Assembly: GCF_019050325.1 (NCBI RefSeq)
Contig: NZ_VOMB01000016.1
Location: 62,001 to 126,000 of the forward strand
Length of the DNA stretch: 64,000 nucleotides
Direction: 5' to 3'
DNA from: [Mycobacterium] fortunisiensis
GTDB lineage: Bacteria > Actinomycetota > Actinomycetes > Mycobacteriales > Mycobacteriaceae
The notes below the pieces were generated by a model, which made no database searches, was not told the origin of the DNA, and saw only the letters and a program-made list of their open reading frames with translations. This document shows positions 15,994-23,440 of this stretch, piece after piece (position 1 is the stretch's first letter; each line of letters starts with the position of its first letter). A program made the position numbers and the translations under genes.

Positions 15994-17481
15994 ATGAGTG
16001 CGATCGAGGAGCGCGCGGCGGCGCCGCTGCAGCGCGACGAGTTGGATGAGCTGCTGAGTGCCCAGCGCCGGTCGTTCATCGCCGACGGCCCGCCCGATGT
16101 CGCGTTGCGCCGCAACCGGATCGACCGGCTGCTGGCCATGGTGCTGGACAACTCCGAGGACTTCGTCGCGGCCACCGCCGCGGACTACGGGTCACGTTCG
16201 CACTCGGCGGCGTTCTTCGCCGAGATCCTGGGCATGCTGTCGGTCATCGAGCACACCAGGGCCCATGTGCCGCAATGGATGCGTGCCACGAAGCTGATGC
16301 GCGCGGCCCAATTCGCGGGGTTACGCGCCGAGGTGCTGCCCAGCCCGCTCGGTGTCATCGGGGTGATCGGGCCCTGGAACTTCCCGATCCAGTTGACGGT
16401 GTTGCCGGCCGCGGCCGCGTTCGCCGCGGGCAACCGGGTGATGATCAAGATGTCCGAAGTCACCCCGCGCACCGCGGAGCTGATGGCCGCGACCGCGCCG
16501 AAGTATTTCGACCCCACCGAACTGCAGGTGGTGACCGGCGGCCCAGAGGTGGCCGCGGCGTTCGCCGGCCTGCCTTTCGACCACCTGTTCTTCACCGGCT
16601 CGCCGTCGATCGGCGCGCTGGTGGCGCGGGCGGCCGCGGACAACCTGGTTCCGGTGACGCTGGAACTCGGCGGCAAGAATCCGGTCGTGGTGGCCCCCGG
16701 TGCCGACATCGAACGGGCGGCGAGTCGAATCGCCCAGGGGCGCATGGTGAACGGTGGTCAGGTGTGCGTGTGCCCGGACTATGTGTTCGTGCCGGACGCG
16801 CAGGTGGACCGTTTCGTGACGGTGGCCCGTAAAACCCTGACCACCATGTTTCCCACCATCATCGGCAATCCGGACTACTGCTCCTCGGTGAACCAGGCCA
16901 ACTTCGACCGGGTGGTCGGCCTGATCGCCGACGCCCGTGCGCACGGCGCCCGCATCGATTCCGTCGTACCGACCGGCGAGGTGCTCCCCGACCCGGCGTC
17001 GCGCAAGATCGCCCCGACCATCGTGCGTGACGTCGATGACCGGATGCAGATCGCCACCGAAGAGGTCTTCGGCCCGGTGCTCGCGGTGCGCGGCTACTCG
17101 GCCCTTGCCGAGGCCGTCGACCACATCAATGCCAACCCGTCACCGTTGGTGGCGTACTGGTTCGGTGCGGACGACACCGACTTCCGGTACTTCGTCAGTC
17201 ACACCCGCAGCGGCGGCGTGGCGCGCAATGACTTTGCCGCACACATGATCCCGTCCAGTGCCCCGTTCGGCGGGGTGGGTCGCAGCGGTACCGGCGCCTA
17301 CCACGGCAAAGCCGGCTTCGACGCATTCAGCCACTACCGCACGGTGGTCGGTACGGACCTGCCGTTCAGCATCACCGGCCGGGCGGCCTGGCCGTTCACC
17401 GGGTCGATGCGCCTCAGCGCGGACCTCAGCCTGCGGCGCGCCCGCAAGCGGACCGCCGCACGGCTCAAGAAATTTCGCTGA
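15994..17481 (+). CDS. Aldehyde dehydrogenase, coniferyl-aldehyde-dehydrogenase-like
   Basis: A 495-residue aldehyde dehydrogenase of the shorter, membrane-associated/coniferyl-type class. Motifs are IGPWNFPIQL, FFTGSPSIGA, the general-base Glu in LELGGKNP and the catalytic Cys in NGGQVCVCPDYVFV (two Cys; the first aligns with the nucleophile). The C-terminal stretch after about residue 450 is basic and partly hydrophobic (ITGRAAWPFTG), as in relatives that attach to membranes. It diverges from the SDR gene, and its 3' end overlaps the convergent acyl-CoA ligase gene by 17 bases. The likely reaction is oxidation of an aromatic or medium-chain aldehyde; the substrate is not determined. Confidence 0.9.
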   Translation: MSAIEERAAAPLQRDELDELLSAQRRSFIADGPPDVALRRNRIDRLLAMVLDNSEDFVAATAADYGSRSHSAAFFAEILGMLSVIEHTRAHVPQWMRATKLMRAAQFAGLRAEVLPSPLGVIGVIGPWNFPIQLTVLPAAAAFAAGNRVMIKMSEVTPRTAELMAATAPKYFDPTELQVVTGGPEVAAAFAGLPFDHLFFTGSPSIGALVARAAADNLVPVTLELGGKNPVVVAPGADIERAASRIAQGRMVNGGQVCVCPDYVFVPDAQVDRFVTVARKTLTTMFPTIIGNPDYCSSVNQANFDRVVGLIADARAHGARIDSVVPTGEVLPDPASRKIAPTIVRDVDDRMQIATEEVFGPVLAVRGYSALAEAVDHINANPSPLVAYWFGADDTDFRYFVSHTRSGGVARNDFAAHMIPSSAPFGGVGRSGTGAYHGKAGFDAFSHYRTVVGTDLPFSITGRAAWPFTGSMRLSADLSLRRARKRTAARLKKFR

Positions 17482-19111
17482 CCGCCTGCTCGCGGGCCCA
17501 GCGGTAGTCGGCCTTACCGGCCGGGCTGCGCTCGATCCGCGGCCGGAACACCACAGCCTTGGGCAACTTGTAACGGGCGATGGAGGATTCGGCGTGCCGG
17601 ATGAGTTCGTCGGCCTCCACTGCGGCGCCATCGGCCAACGCCACCACAGCCACGACTTCCTGCCCCCAACGCTCACTGGGACGGCCTGCCACCACAACGT
17701 CACTGACAGCGGGATGTGAGGCGATGGCCGATTCCACTTCCTCGGCAAAGATTTTCTCGCCACCGGAGTTGATGGTGACCGAGTCCCGGCCGAGCAGCTC
17801 GATGGCGCCGCTGTCCAGATGGCGGGCCCGGTCGCCCGGTGTCGCGTACCGCACGCCGTCGATCACCGGGAAGGTTGCCGCGGTCTTGGCGGCGTCGCCC
17901 TTGTAGCCCAGTGGCACGTAACCGCGTTGGGCCAGCCAGCCCAGCCCGTCGTGCCCGGGCGCGAGCACGGCCGTGAAATCCTCGGTGACAACACAGGTGT
18001 CGGGCCCGGCGTTGAACGTCCCGGTGGAGACGGCGCCCGGGGCCGACATGTGGCTCATCTGCGCGCCCGTCTCCGACGAACCGACCCCGTCGACCACCAT
18101 CAGATTGGGCTTCGAATCGATCAACTGCTGCTTGACGTAGGGCGTCAGCTGGGCGCCGCCGTTGGCGACGACCGCGAGTGACGAGACATCGGCGGCGCCG
18201 CTCGTGATGGCGGCAACCAGGGGCCGGGCCATCGCGTCGCCGACCACCGTGGCCACGAGGACCTGTTCGCGCGCGATCGTGCGCACGATGTCGCCGGTGT
18301 CGAATCGGTCCACCACACTGGGGAATACGAGCGTCTGACCCGTGGTGATGGCAGTCATCGCCGCCCACTGGGCCGCGCCGTGCATCAGGGGCGGCAGGAT
18401 CATCAGCTTGGTGCCGGGGTTCTCGGTTGCCCGGGTGGCGATCTCCTCGACCGAGGTGGCCTTGTCGCCGGTGACCATGTTGCGGCCGCCGAACGCGGTC
18501 ATGAAGATGTCGTGCTGACGCCACAACACACCCTTGGGCATCCCGGTGGTACCGCCGGTGTAGAGCACGTAGAGGTCATCCGGACAGGGCTCGACCGGGG
18601 CCACGGCCGGAGCCGAGGTGTCGGTCACGATCGTCTCGTAATCCACTGCACCGTCCAGTAACTCGTTACCAGAGTCGTCGGCGATCTGGATCAGTACCCG
18701 AAGCTGCGGAAGGTCGGGCCGGATCTCGGCCACCCGTGGGGCGAACGTGGCGTGGTAGACGAGCGCCGTTGCGCCGGAATCGGCCAGCAGATACTGCAAT
18801 TCGTTCTTGACGTAGCGGTAGTTCACGTTGAACGGGGCGACCCTGGCCCGGAACCCGCCGAGCATCGATTCGACATACTCCGGGCCGTTGAGGGCGTAGA
18901 TGCCCAGCAGGTCCTGTCCGACTTCGTGGCCGGCCAGCGCATCGCGTTCGGTCTGCACACCCAGCCCGCGCGAATGCAGGTACGCCGCCAGTCGATTCGA
19001 CCGGTCCACCACTTGGCGATAGGTGAGGCGACGGTCTCCCTGGACGATCAGCGGACGGTCACCGATCGTAGCGGCGACGGCTTCGGCGACAGCCGGGACG
19101 GTGAACTGCAC
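17465..19111 (-). CDS. Acyl-CoA synthetase (FadD family, FadD19-like)
   Basis: A 548-residue adenylate-forming acyl-CoA ligase. The P-loop-like AMP-binding motif is YTGGTTGMPKGVLWRQ, the adenine region is DGVGSSETGAQM, and the C-terminal hinge with catalytic Lys is SPAGKADYRWA near residue 535. The GMPKGVLWRQ form and overall length resemble FadD19, which activates steroid side-chain acids, so a bulky carboxylic acid is a reasonable guess. It is downstream of the Rieske oxygenase and isochorismatase-like genes on the same strand, with a 37-base gap, and is probably cotranscribed from the operator at 20841. It supplies the CoA thioester for later thiolase/aldolase steps. Confidence 0.9.
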   Translation of the reverse strand: MQFTVPAVAEAVAATIGDRPLIVQGDRRLTYRQVVDRSNRLAAYLHSRGLGVQTERDALAGHEVGQDLLGIYALNGPEYVESMLGGFRARVAPFNVNYRYVKNELQYLLADSGATALVYHATFAPRVAEIRPDLPQLRVLIQIADDSGNELLDGAVDYETIVTDTSAPAVAPVEPCPDDLYVLYTGGTTGMPKGVLWRQHDIFMTAFGGRNMVTGDKATSVEEIATRATENPGTKLMILPPLMHGAAQWAAMTAITTGQTLVFPSVVDRFDTGDIVRTIAREQVLVATVVGDAMARPLVAAITSGAADVSSLAVVANGGAQLTPYVKQQLIDSKPNLMVVDGVGSSETGAQMSHMSAPGAVSTGTFNAGPDTCVVTEDFTAVLAPGHDGLGWLAQRGYVPLGYKGDAAKTAATFPVIDGVRYATPGDRARHLDSGAIELLGRDSVTINSGGEKIFAEEVESAIASHPAVSDVVVAGRPSERWGQEVVAVVALADGAAVEADELIRHAESSIARYKLPKAVVFRPRIERSPAGKADYRWAREQAVSEIS

Positions 19112-19148
19112 GGGGCTCTCCTAAGGGGCGGGTGAGAAGGCGGTCGGG

Positions 19149-19766
19149 TCAGCGCTGCCAGGCGTGCAGCAGGTGGTCGGTGGTGGTGACGGTGGCCAGC
19201 AGGGACAGGGTGTTGTCGATGACCGCATCGGCATAGGCCGTCGGGATACCGGCCACTGCGTCGCGCGGCAGCACCACACGGTATCCGGCATTGACCGCGT
19301 CCATCACCAGATTGGTGATCGCGATGTTGACCGAGACGCCAACGGCCACAATGGTACTCACGCCGAGGTTGCGCAGGATGGCGTCCAGGTCGGTGCCGCC
19401 CATCGGGCCCAGCCCGTGCCAGCGGGCCAGCACCAGATCGTCGGGTTCCGGGCCCAATTCGGGAAGCAGGGTGGCGCCGGGGGTACCGGGCACGATGCCG
19501 ACGTCGTTGCGGCCGATCGCGAAGATCTTCGCGTTGTGGTTGGAGCCCAGCCCGTCCGGGCGCCGCTGCACCAGACAGTGCACCACGTGCACCGACGCCG
19601 CGCGCGCCGCCGGAAGCAACCGGACGATGTTGGGCAGCGCCTCGCGGCGGGCTTCATCGGCCAGTGCTGCCAGGCCGGCGTCGGGGCCGACGACGGCTCC
19701 CTGGCATTCCTGAGTGACGATCGCGGTGTGTCCGGGTGCGACGAGCTCGCTCAGATCGGGTTTCAT
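19149..19766 (-). CDS. Isochorismatase-like hydrolase with altered catalytic triad
   Basis: A 205-residue protein with the isochorismatase (cysteine hydrolase) fold. Length, the GGTDLDAILRNLG motif and the VMDAVNAGYRVVLPRDAVAG stretch fit the family. All three expected catalytic residues look changed: the N-terminal Asp of the DxQ motif is Glu (VTQECQ), the Lys position reads ARWHG, and the nucleophile region NxCVxxT reads NIAITN, with Ala for Cys. ATG 19766 overlaps the Rieske stop codon (ATGA), indicating translational coupling. It may be a non-hydrolytic or true isochorismatase-like enzyme, or a binding protein. Function unknown. Confidence 0.8.
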   Translation of the reverse strand: MKPDLSELVAPGHTAIVTQECQGAVVGPDAGLAALADEARREALPNIVRLLPAARAASVHVVHCLVQRRPDGLGSNHNAKIFAIGRNDVGIVPGTPGATLLPELGPEPDDLVLARWHGLGPMGGTDLDAILRNLGVSTIVAVGVSVNIAITNLVMDAVNAGYRVVLPRDAVAGIPTAYADAVIDNTLSLLATVTTTDHLLHAWQR

Positions 19767-20803
19767 ACGCCGGCGACAGCGCTCTCGTGCGGGGGGACTC
19801 CGCCGGGTGGGGTGGCGGGAACCTCGTAGAACTGCGTGGCCCATTTCCGCATGGCCATATAGGGTTTCGCGTCGATCTTGGCCAGCGGCGGACGTTCGAC
19901 ATACTTCTGGTAGCGCCAGATGTCGCAGTCCTCCCACACGGTCTTGAGGAACTGTTTCTCGACTTGCTTGCGGACCTGTTCGGGCGGGACATCGGAGGTC
20001 TCACCAGGGATTTTGGGCCACCAGATCGAATAGAACATGTCGGACACCTCGTCGTCGACCGGCGTGCAGGCGAAGATCAGCCGGTGGTTGGAGGATCCCT
20101 CGAACGCGCTCATGGCGAACCCGAGCCCGGAGAAGTGGCTGTGGATGCGCAGGGCCATCTTGTTCGGGTCGTCGCTGCGGGCGTCGGGCCAGCCGGTCAG
20201 GAAGCGCCATTCCTCGTCGACGTGTTCCCAGTGCAGGCACACCGGCGTCACGGTGGCCCCGTGCACGTAGCGGAAGTGCGAGCTGTCGGGCCCGTTCTCG
20301 GCCACGATCTGCGGGTGCACCGGGATCGCGTCGGCGCGACTGGAGAACTCCGGGTAGGGCCGGTAGTAGGCATTGGGATCGGTCTCGAACTGCGGGAACT
20401 TGTGGAAGATGTCGGGCAGCTCCCACTGCGGTTCTTTCCCGTCGGGCTGATACCACATGAAGATGCAGCCGTACTGTTCCTTGACCGGGTAGGACCGCAG
20501 CCGCAGACCGCGGTTGGGTTTGTCAGGCTGGTACGGGATGTAGGTGTTGTTGCCCTCGCCGCTCCAGCGCCAGCCGTGGAACGGGCACTCGATGCAGTCC
20601 CCGACCACTTTGCCGCCATGACCGATGTGGGCTCCCAGGTGCTTGCAGTGCGCCTCGAGTACATGCAGCTCGCCGGACTCGTCGCGGTAGGCCGCCAGAT
20701 CCTCGCCGAAGTACTTCAACGCTTTGACGTCACCGACCTCGTACTCGGCTGACCAACCGATCATGAACCAGCCGGTGACTTTCCAGGTGAACGGCACTTT
20801 CAT
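19763..20803 (-). CDS. Rieske non-heme iron oxygenase, KshA-like
   Basis: A 346-residue terminal oxygenase. The Rieske [2Fe-2S] site is C53-x-H55 then C73-P-F-H76, and the mononuclear iron site is D173, H176 and H181 in the segment GPDSSHFRYVH. Domain order and CPFHGWRWSGEGN resemble KshA, the 3-ketosteroid 9-alpha-hydroxylase oxygenase, although identity cannot be measured here. It needs a reductase such as KshB, which is not encoded in the window. ATG 20803 is preceded by GGGAGG. It heads the unit oxygenase, isochorismatase-like, acyl-CoA ligase, and has an ACTGTAA-type site 38 bases upstream. Hydroxylation of an alicyclic ring is the favoured role. Confidence 0.9.
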   Translation of the reverse strand: MKVPFTWKVTGWFMIGWSAEYEVGDVKALKYFGEDLAAYRDESGELHVLEAHCKHLGAHIGHGGKVVGDCIECPFHGWRWSGEGNNTYIPYQPDKPNRGLRLRSYPVKEQYGCIFMWYQPDGKEPQWELPDIFHKFPQFETDPNAYYRPYPEFSSRADAIPVHPQIVAENGPDSSHFRYVHGATVTPVCLHWEHVDEEWRFLTGWPDARSDDPNKMALRIHSHFSGLGFAMSAFEGSSNHRLIFACTPVDDEVSDMFYSIWWPKIPGETSDVPPEQVRKQVEKQFLKTVWEDCDIWRYQKYVERPPLAKIDAKPYMAMRKWATQFYEVPATPPGGVPPHESAVAGV

Positions 20804-20840
20804 GCCCCGCTGCCTCCCTTTTCGGCTTCTCGCCTACGTT

Positions 20841-20857
20841 ACGGAATAGCTTACAGT
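20841..20857. promoter_or_regulatory. ACTGTAA-type operator, site 5
   Basis: ACGGAAT-AGC-TTACAGT: the right arm is perfect and the left arm degenerate. It lies 38 bases upstream of the minus-strand Rieske oxygenase start and within the divergent promoter region shared with the SnoaL-like gene. Confidence 0.65.
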
Positions 20858-20910
20858 AGCTGTTTCTGGAGGGGAAGTGGGCAAGGGGTGGACGGTTCTG
20901 TCGGCTCGCA

Positions 20911-20927
20911 ACTGAGGTGCTTACCGT
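20911..20927. promoter_or_regulatory. ACTGTAA-type operator, site 6
   Basis: ACTGAGG-TGC-TTACCGT, 34 bases before the TTG start of the SnoaL-like gene. It resembles site 8 (ACTGAAT-TGC-TTACTGT) including the TGC spacer. With site 5 it gives the divergent region two operators, one per promoter. Confidence 0.6.
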
Positions 20928-20960
20928 ATAGTGCACCGCAGCCGACCAGGAGGTGACCCG

Positions 20961-21395
20961 TTGTCCGACGACATCGAGGCGATCAAGCAGCTCAAAGCGC
21001 GTTACTGCCGGTACCTGGACACCAAGGACATCGACGCGTGGCGGGCATTGTTCGTCGACGATGTGGTGGTGAAACTCGACATGGCCGTCTCGACCTGCGG
21101 TGCCGACCCGCAGACTGCCCCACCGCTGAACGGCTTCGATGAATTCTTCCCGGTGGTCTGGGGCGGAGTGGAAAACGCGGCCACAGTGCACCACTGCCAC
21201 ACCCCGGAGATCATGTTGACCTCCGACACCACGGCCACCGGGGTCTGGGCCATGGAGGACATGTTGTTCTTTTCCGACGGCGGTGAGCTGCACGGCGCCG
21301 GGCACTACCACGAAACCTACGAAAAGCGCGACGGCACATGGCAGATCACCAGCCTGCACCTGACCCGCACGTTGCTGAAGTTCAAGTCGGCCTGA
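20961..21395 (+). CDS. SnoaL-like / NTF2-fold protein
   Basis: A 144-residue protein of the SnoaL-like, NTF2-fold group (relatives include scytalone dehydratase and ketosteroid isomerase). The start IEAIKQLKARYCRYLDTKDIDAW and the end GTWQITSLHLTRT are typical. The frame extends back to 20931, but TTG 20961 is preceded by the strong ribosome binding site AGGAGGTGA and is preferred. It diverges from the Rieske oxygenase. Proteins of this kind act as small dehydratases, isomerases or cyclases on hydrophobic ring compounds; no reaction can be assigned here. Confidence 0.8.
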   Translation: MSDDIEAIKQLKARYCRYLDTKDIDAWRALFVDDVVVKLDMAVSTCGADPQTAPPLNGFDEFFPVVWGGVENAATVHHCHTPEIMLTSDTTATGVWAMEDMLFFSDGGELHGAGHYHETYEKRDGTWQITSLHLTRTLLKFKSA

Positions 21396-21415
21396 GCTGC
21401 GATACAAACGCGGCC

Positions 21416-22342
21416 CTAGATGCCGTGTGCTGCACCAAGATTCATGGTTTCGCCGAAAGCCTTGAGGTAGTCGAGTGCGGCCCGCGGGCTGGTGCCGTCC
21501 GTGTGGACCAAGGCCCAAGTGGCGCCGTATCCGGCCAGCTCGGCCAGTACCTCACGGGCATGCCGTAGCGACGCGTCGTCCGCGAGGTCAACCGGCGGGC
21601 ACACCACCTGGATGTCCACCGACGACGGGTCGCGGCCGGCATCGGCCAACCGCCGCCGGAGGCGCTGCACTGCGGCGCCGAATTGGTCAGTGTTCTCGAT
21701 GGTCGCGGTACGCATCGTCGCGGCCATATCGGTGGGCGCGACGATCGGCATCCACCCGTTGCCGTGCTCGACCACCCGGCGGATGGCGGCGGCGCCGTTT
21801 CCGCCGATCCAGATCGGCGGGTGTGGTCGTTGCTGGGGGCGTTGCAGCCAGACCGGCCCCACTGCAGCGAAATCCGCCCCGGTGACCGGTGTTTCAGGTT
21901 CAGACCAGATCGCGCGCAGCGTCGCCAGTGCCTCGTCGAGCAGTTCGGCGCGCCGGTCCATGCTGACACCGACCGCGGCGAACTCGGAGCGGAGATAGCC
22001 GGCCCCCACTCCGGCGATCAATCGGCCACCCGAGACCAGGTCCAGGCTGCCGAGCGCCTTGGCGGACAGATACGGGTTGCGGAAGGCCAGCACGTACAGA
22101 TTCGTCATCACGCGGATCCGCGAGGTTGCCGCGGCCATGAAACTGAGCGCCGCGATCGGGTCCAATGTGTTGTGTCCACCGTTGTGGCGCCACTTGACCG
22201 ACGGGGCCGGATGTTCGCTCAGTGCCACCGCCGAGAAGCCTGCCGCCTCGGCCTCGGTGGCGATGGCCCGGATGACCTCGGGTTGGAGGAAATCGTCAGG
22301 TGCGGTAGGTAGTTCGCTGGGATATTCCAGGGTGTACTTCAT
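21416..22342 (-). CDS. LLM-class F420/flavin-dependent oxidoreductase
   Basis: A 308-residue luciferase-like TIM-barrel oxidoreductase. Features include ALSEHPAP near the first strands, SGGRLIAGVGAGYLRSEF (cofactor phosphate loop) and RPHPPIWIGGNG. In mycobacteria this class commonly uses deazaflavin F420; FMN cannot be excluded. The ATG at 22342 has GGGAGA upstream, and an ACTGTAA-type site lies 24 bases further up. It is convergent with the SnoaL-like gene. A redox step on the island substrate is likely, with no specific reaction visible. Confidence 0.88.
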   Translation of the reverse strand: MKYTLEYPSELPTAPDDFLQPEVIRAIATEAEAAGFSAVALSEHPAPSVKWRHNGGHNTLDPIAALSFMAAATSRIRVMTNLYVLAFRNPYLSAKALGSLDLVSGGRLIAGVGAGYLRSEFAAVGVSMDRRAELLDEALATLRAIWSEPETPVTGADFAAVGPVWLQRPQQRPHPPIWIGGNGAAAIRRVVEHGNGWMPIVAPTDMAATMRTATIENTDQFGAAVQRLRRRLADAGRDPSSVDIQVVCPPVDLADDASLRHAREVLAELAGYGATWALVHTDGTSPRAALDYLKAFGETMNLGAAHGI

Positions 22343-22365
22343 CGATCTCCCGGTTTCGGCACCAT

Positions 22366-22382
22366 ACTGAAAGCTTTACCGT
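22366..22382. promoter_or_regulatory. ACTGTAA-type operator, site 7
   Basis: ACTGAAA-GCT-TTACCGT, between the divergent LLM gene (start 22342) and the epimerase/dehydratase gene (start 22421). It could control both transcription units. Confidence 0.65.
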
Positions 22383-22420
22383 AACATCCATAGCCGATCG
22401 TCAGACGGGATGGAGTTGCG

Positions 22421-23440
22421 ATGGATCGCCGGCGAAAAGTGCTCGTCATGGGTGCCAGCGGGAATGTGGGCGCGGGTGTGACCCGCCAGCTTGTCGAGCG
22501 CGGCGACGACGTGCGGGTACTGCTGCGCCGAAGTAGCTCGACCAAGGGGATCGACGGCCTCGATGTCGAGCGCTGTTACGGCGACATCTTCGACACCGAG
22601 GCGGTGGCCGCGGCGATGGCCGGACGCGACGTGGTCTTCTACTGCGTCGTCGACACCCGCGCGCATCTGTCCGACCCGGCGCCGCTGTTCTCCACCAACG
22701 TGGAAGGCCTGCGCAACGTGCTCGACGTGGCCGTGGACGCCGACCTGCAGCGGTTTGTGTTCCTGTCCACCATCGGCACGATCGCGATCAGCGACGACGG
22801 CACCACCGTGGACGAGGACACCCCGTTCAACTGGGCCGGCAAGGGTGGGCCGTATATCGAATCACGGCGCCGGGCCGAAGACCTGGTGCTGTCCTACGTC
22901 CGAGAGCGCGGACTGCCGGCCGTGGTGATGTGTGTGTCCAACCCGTACGGACCGCCGGACTGGCAGCCGCGTCAGGGCGCACTCGTCGCCATGGCGGCAT
23001 TCGGCCAGTTGCCCGTCTACGTGCGCGGCGTCGGCTCCGAGGTGGTCGGGATCGACGACGCGGCGCAAGCACTGGTCCTGGCCGCCGAGCACGGCCGGAT
23101 CGGCGAACGCTACATCGTGTCGGAAGGCTATATGTCTCAGCGGGACATGTTCACCACGGCCGCACAGGCCGTGGGTGCCCGGCCACCGCGGTTCGGAATC
23201 CCGATGGCCCCGTTGTATGTCGCGGGATGGTTGGCCGGCCTGTCCAATCGGTGGTTCGGCACCGATTTCCCGATGAATCTGACGGCAGCACGTCTGATGT
23301 GGCTCACCTCGCCGGCCGATCACGGCAAGGCGACCCGAGACCTCGGCTGGAAGCCGGCACCGACCGCTGAATCGATCGCCCGGGCCGCCCAGTTCTACGT
23401 CGACCGGAAAAACCGCAACGAGAAGGTCATCGATTTGTGA
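22421..23440 (+). CDS. NAD(P)-dependent epimerase/dehydratase-type (extended SDR)
   Basis: A 339-residue extended SDR, related to NAD-dependent epimerases and 3-beta-hydroxysteroid dehydrogenases. The cofactor motif GASGNVG lies near residues 11-17. The active-site Tyr is in GPYIESRRRAEDL, where the YxxxK lysine appears as Arg. The C-terminal half carries VRGVGSEVVGIDDAAQA and a segment that may touch membrane. GGAG precedes the ATG. Its stop overlaps the GTG of the flavin monooxygenase (GTGA), so the two are cotranscribed and coupled. A keto/hydroxy conversion feeding the monooxygenase is a reasonable guess. Confidence 0.87.
   Translation: MDRRRKVLVMGASGNVGAGVTRQLVERGDDVRVLLRRSSSTKGIDGLDVERCYGDIFDTEAVAAAMAGRDVVFYCVVDTRAHLSDPAPLFSTNVEGLRNVLDVAVDADLQRFVFLSTIGTIAISDDGTTVDEDTPFNWAGKGGPYIESRRRAEDLVLSYVRERGLPAVVMCVSNPYGPPDWQPRQGALVAMAAFGQLPVYVRGVGSEVVGIDDAAQALVLAAEHGRIGERYIVSEGYMSQRDMFTTAAQAVGARPPRFGIPMAPLYVAGWLAGLSNRWFGTDFPMNLTAARLMWLTSPADHGKATRDLGWKPAPTAESIARAAQFYVDRKNRNEKVIDL

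Noticed and set aside
17465-17481. Frameshift or error at the overlapping ends of the aldehyde dehydrogenase and acyl-CoA ligase genes
   Set aside because: Both proteins end normally; a 17-base convergent overlap is ordinary in such compact genomes.
20841-22382. KstR or KstR2 operators in the catabolic island
   Set aside because: No sequence matching TnnAACnnGTTnnA in a palindromic setting or AnCAAGnnCTTGnT was found near these promoters; the repeated motif is different.
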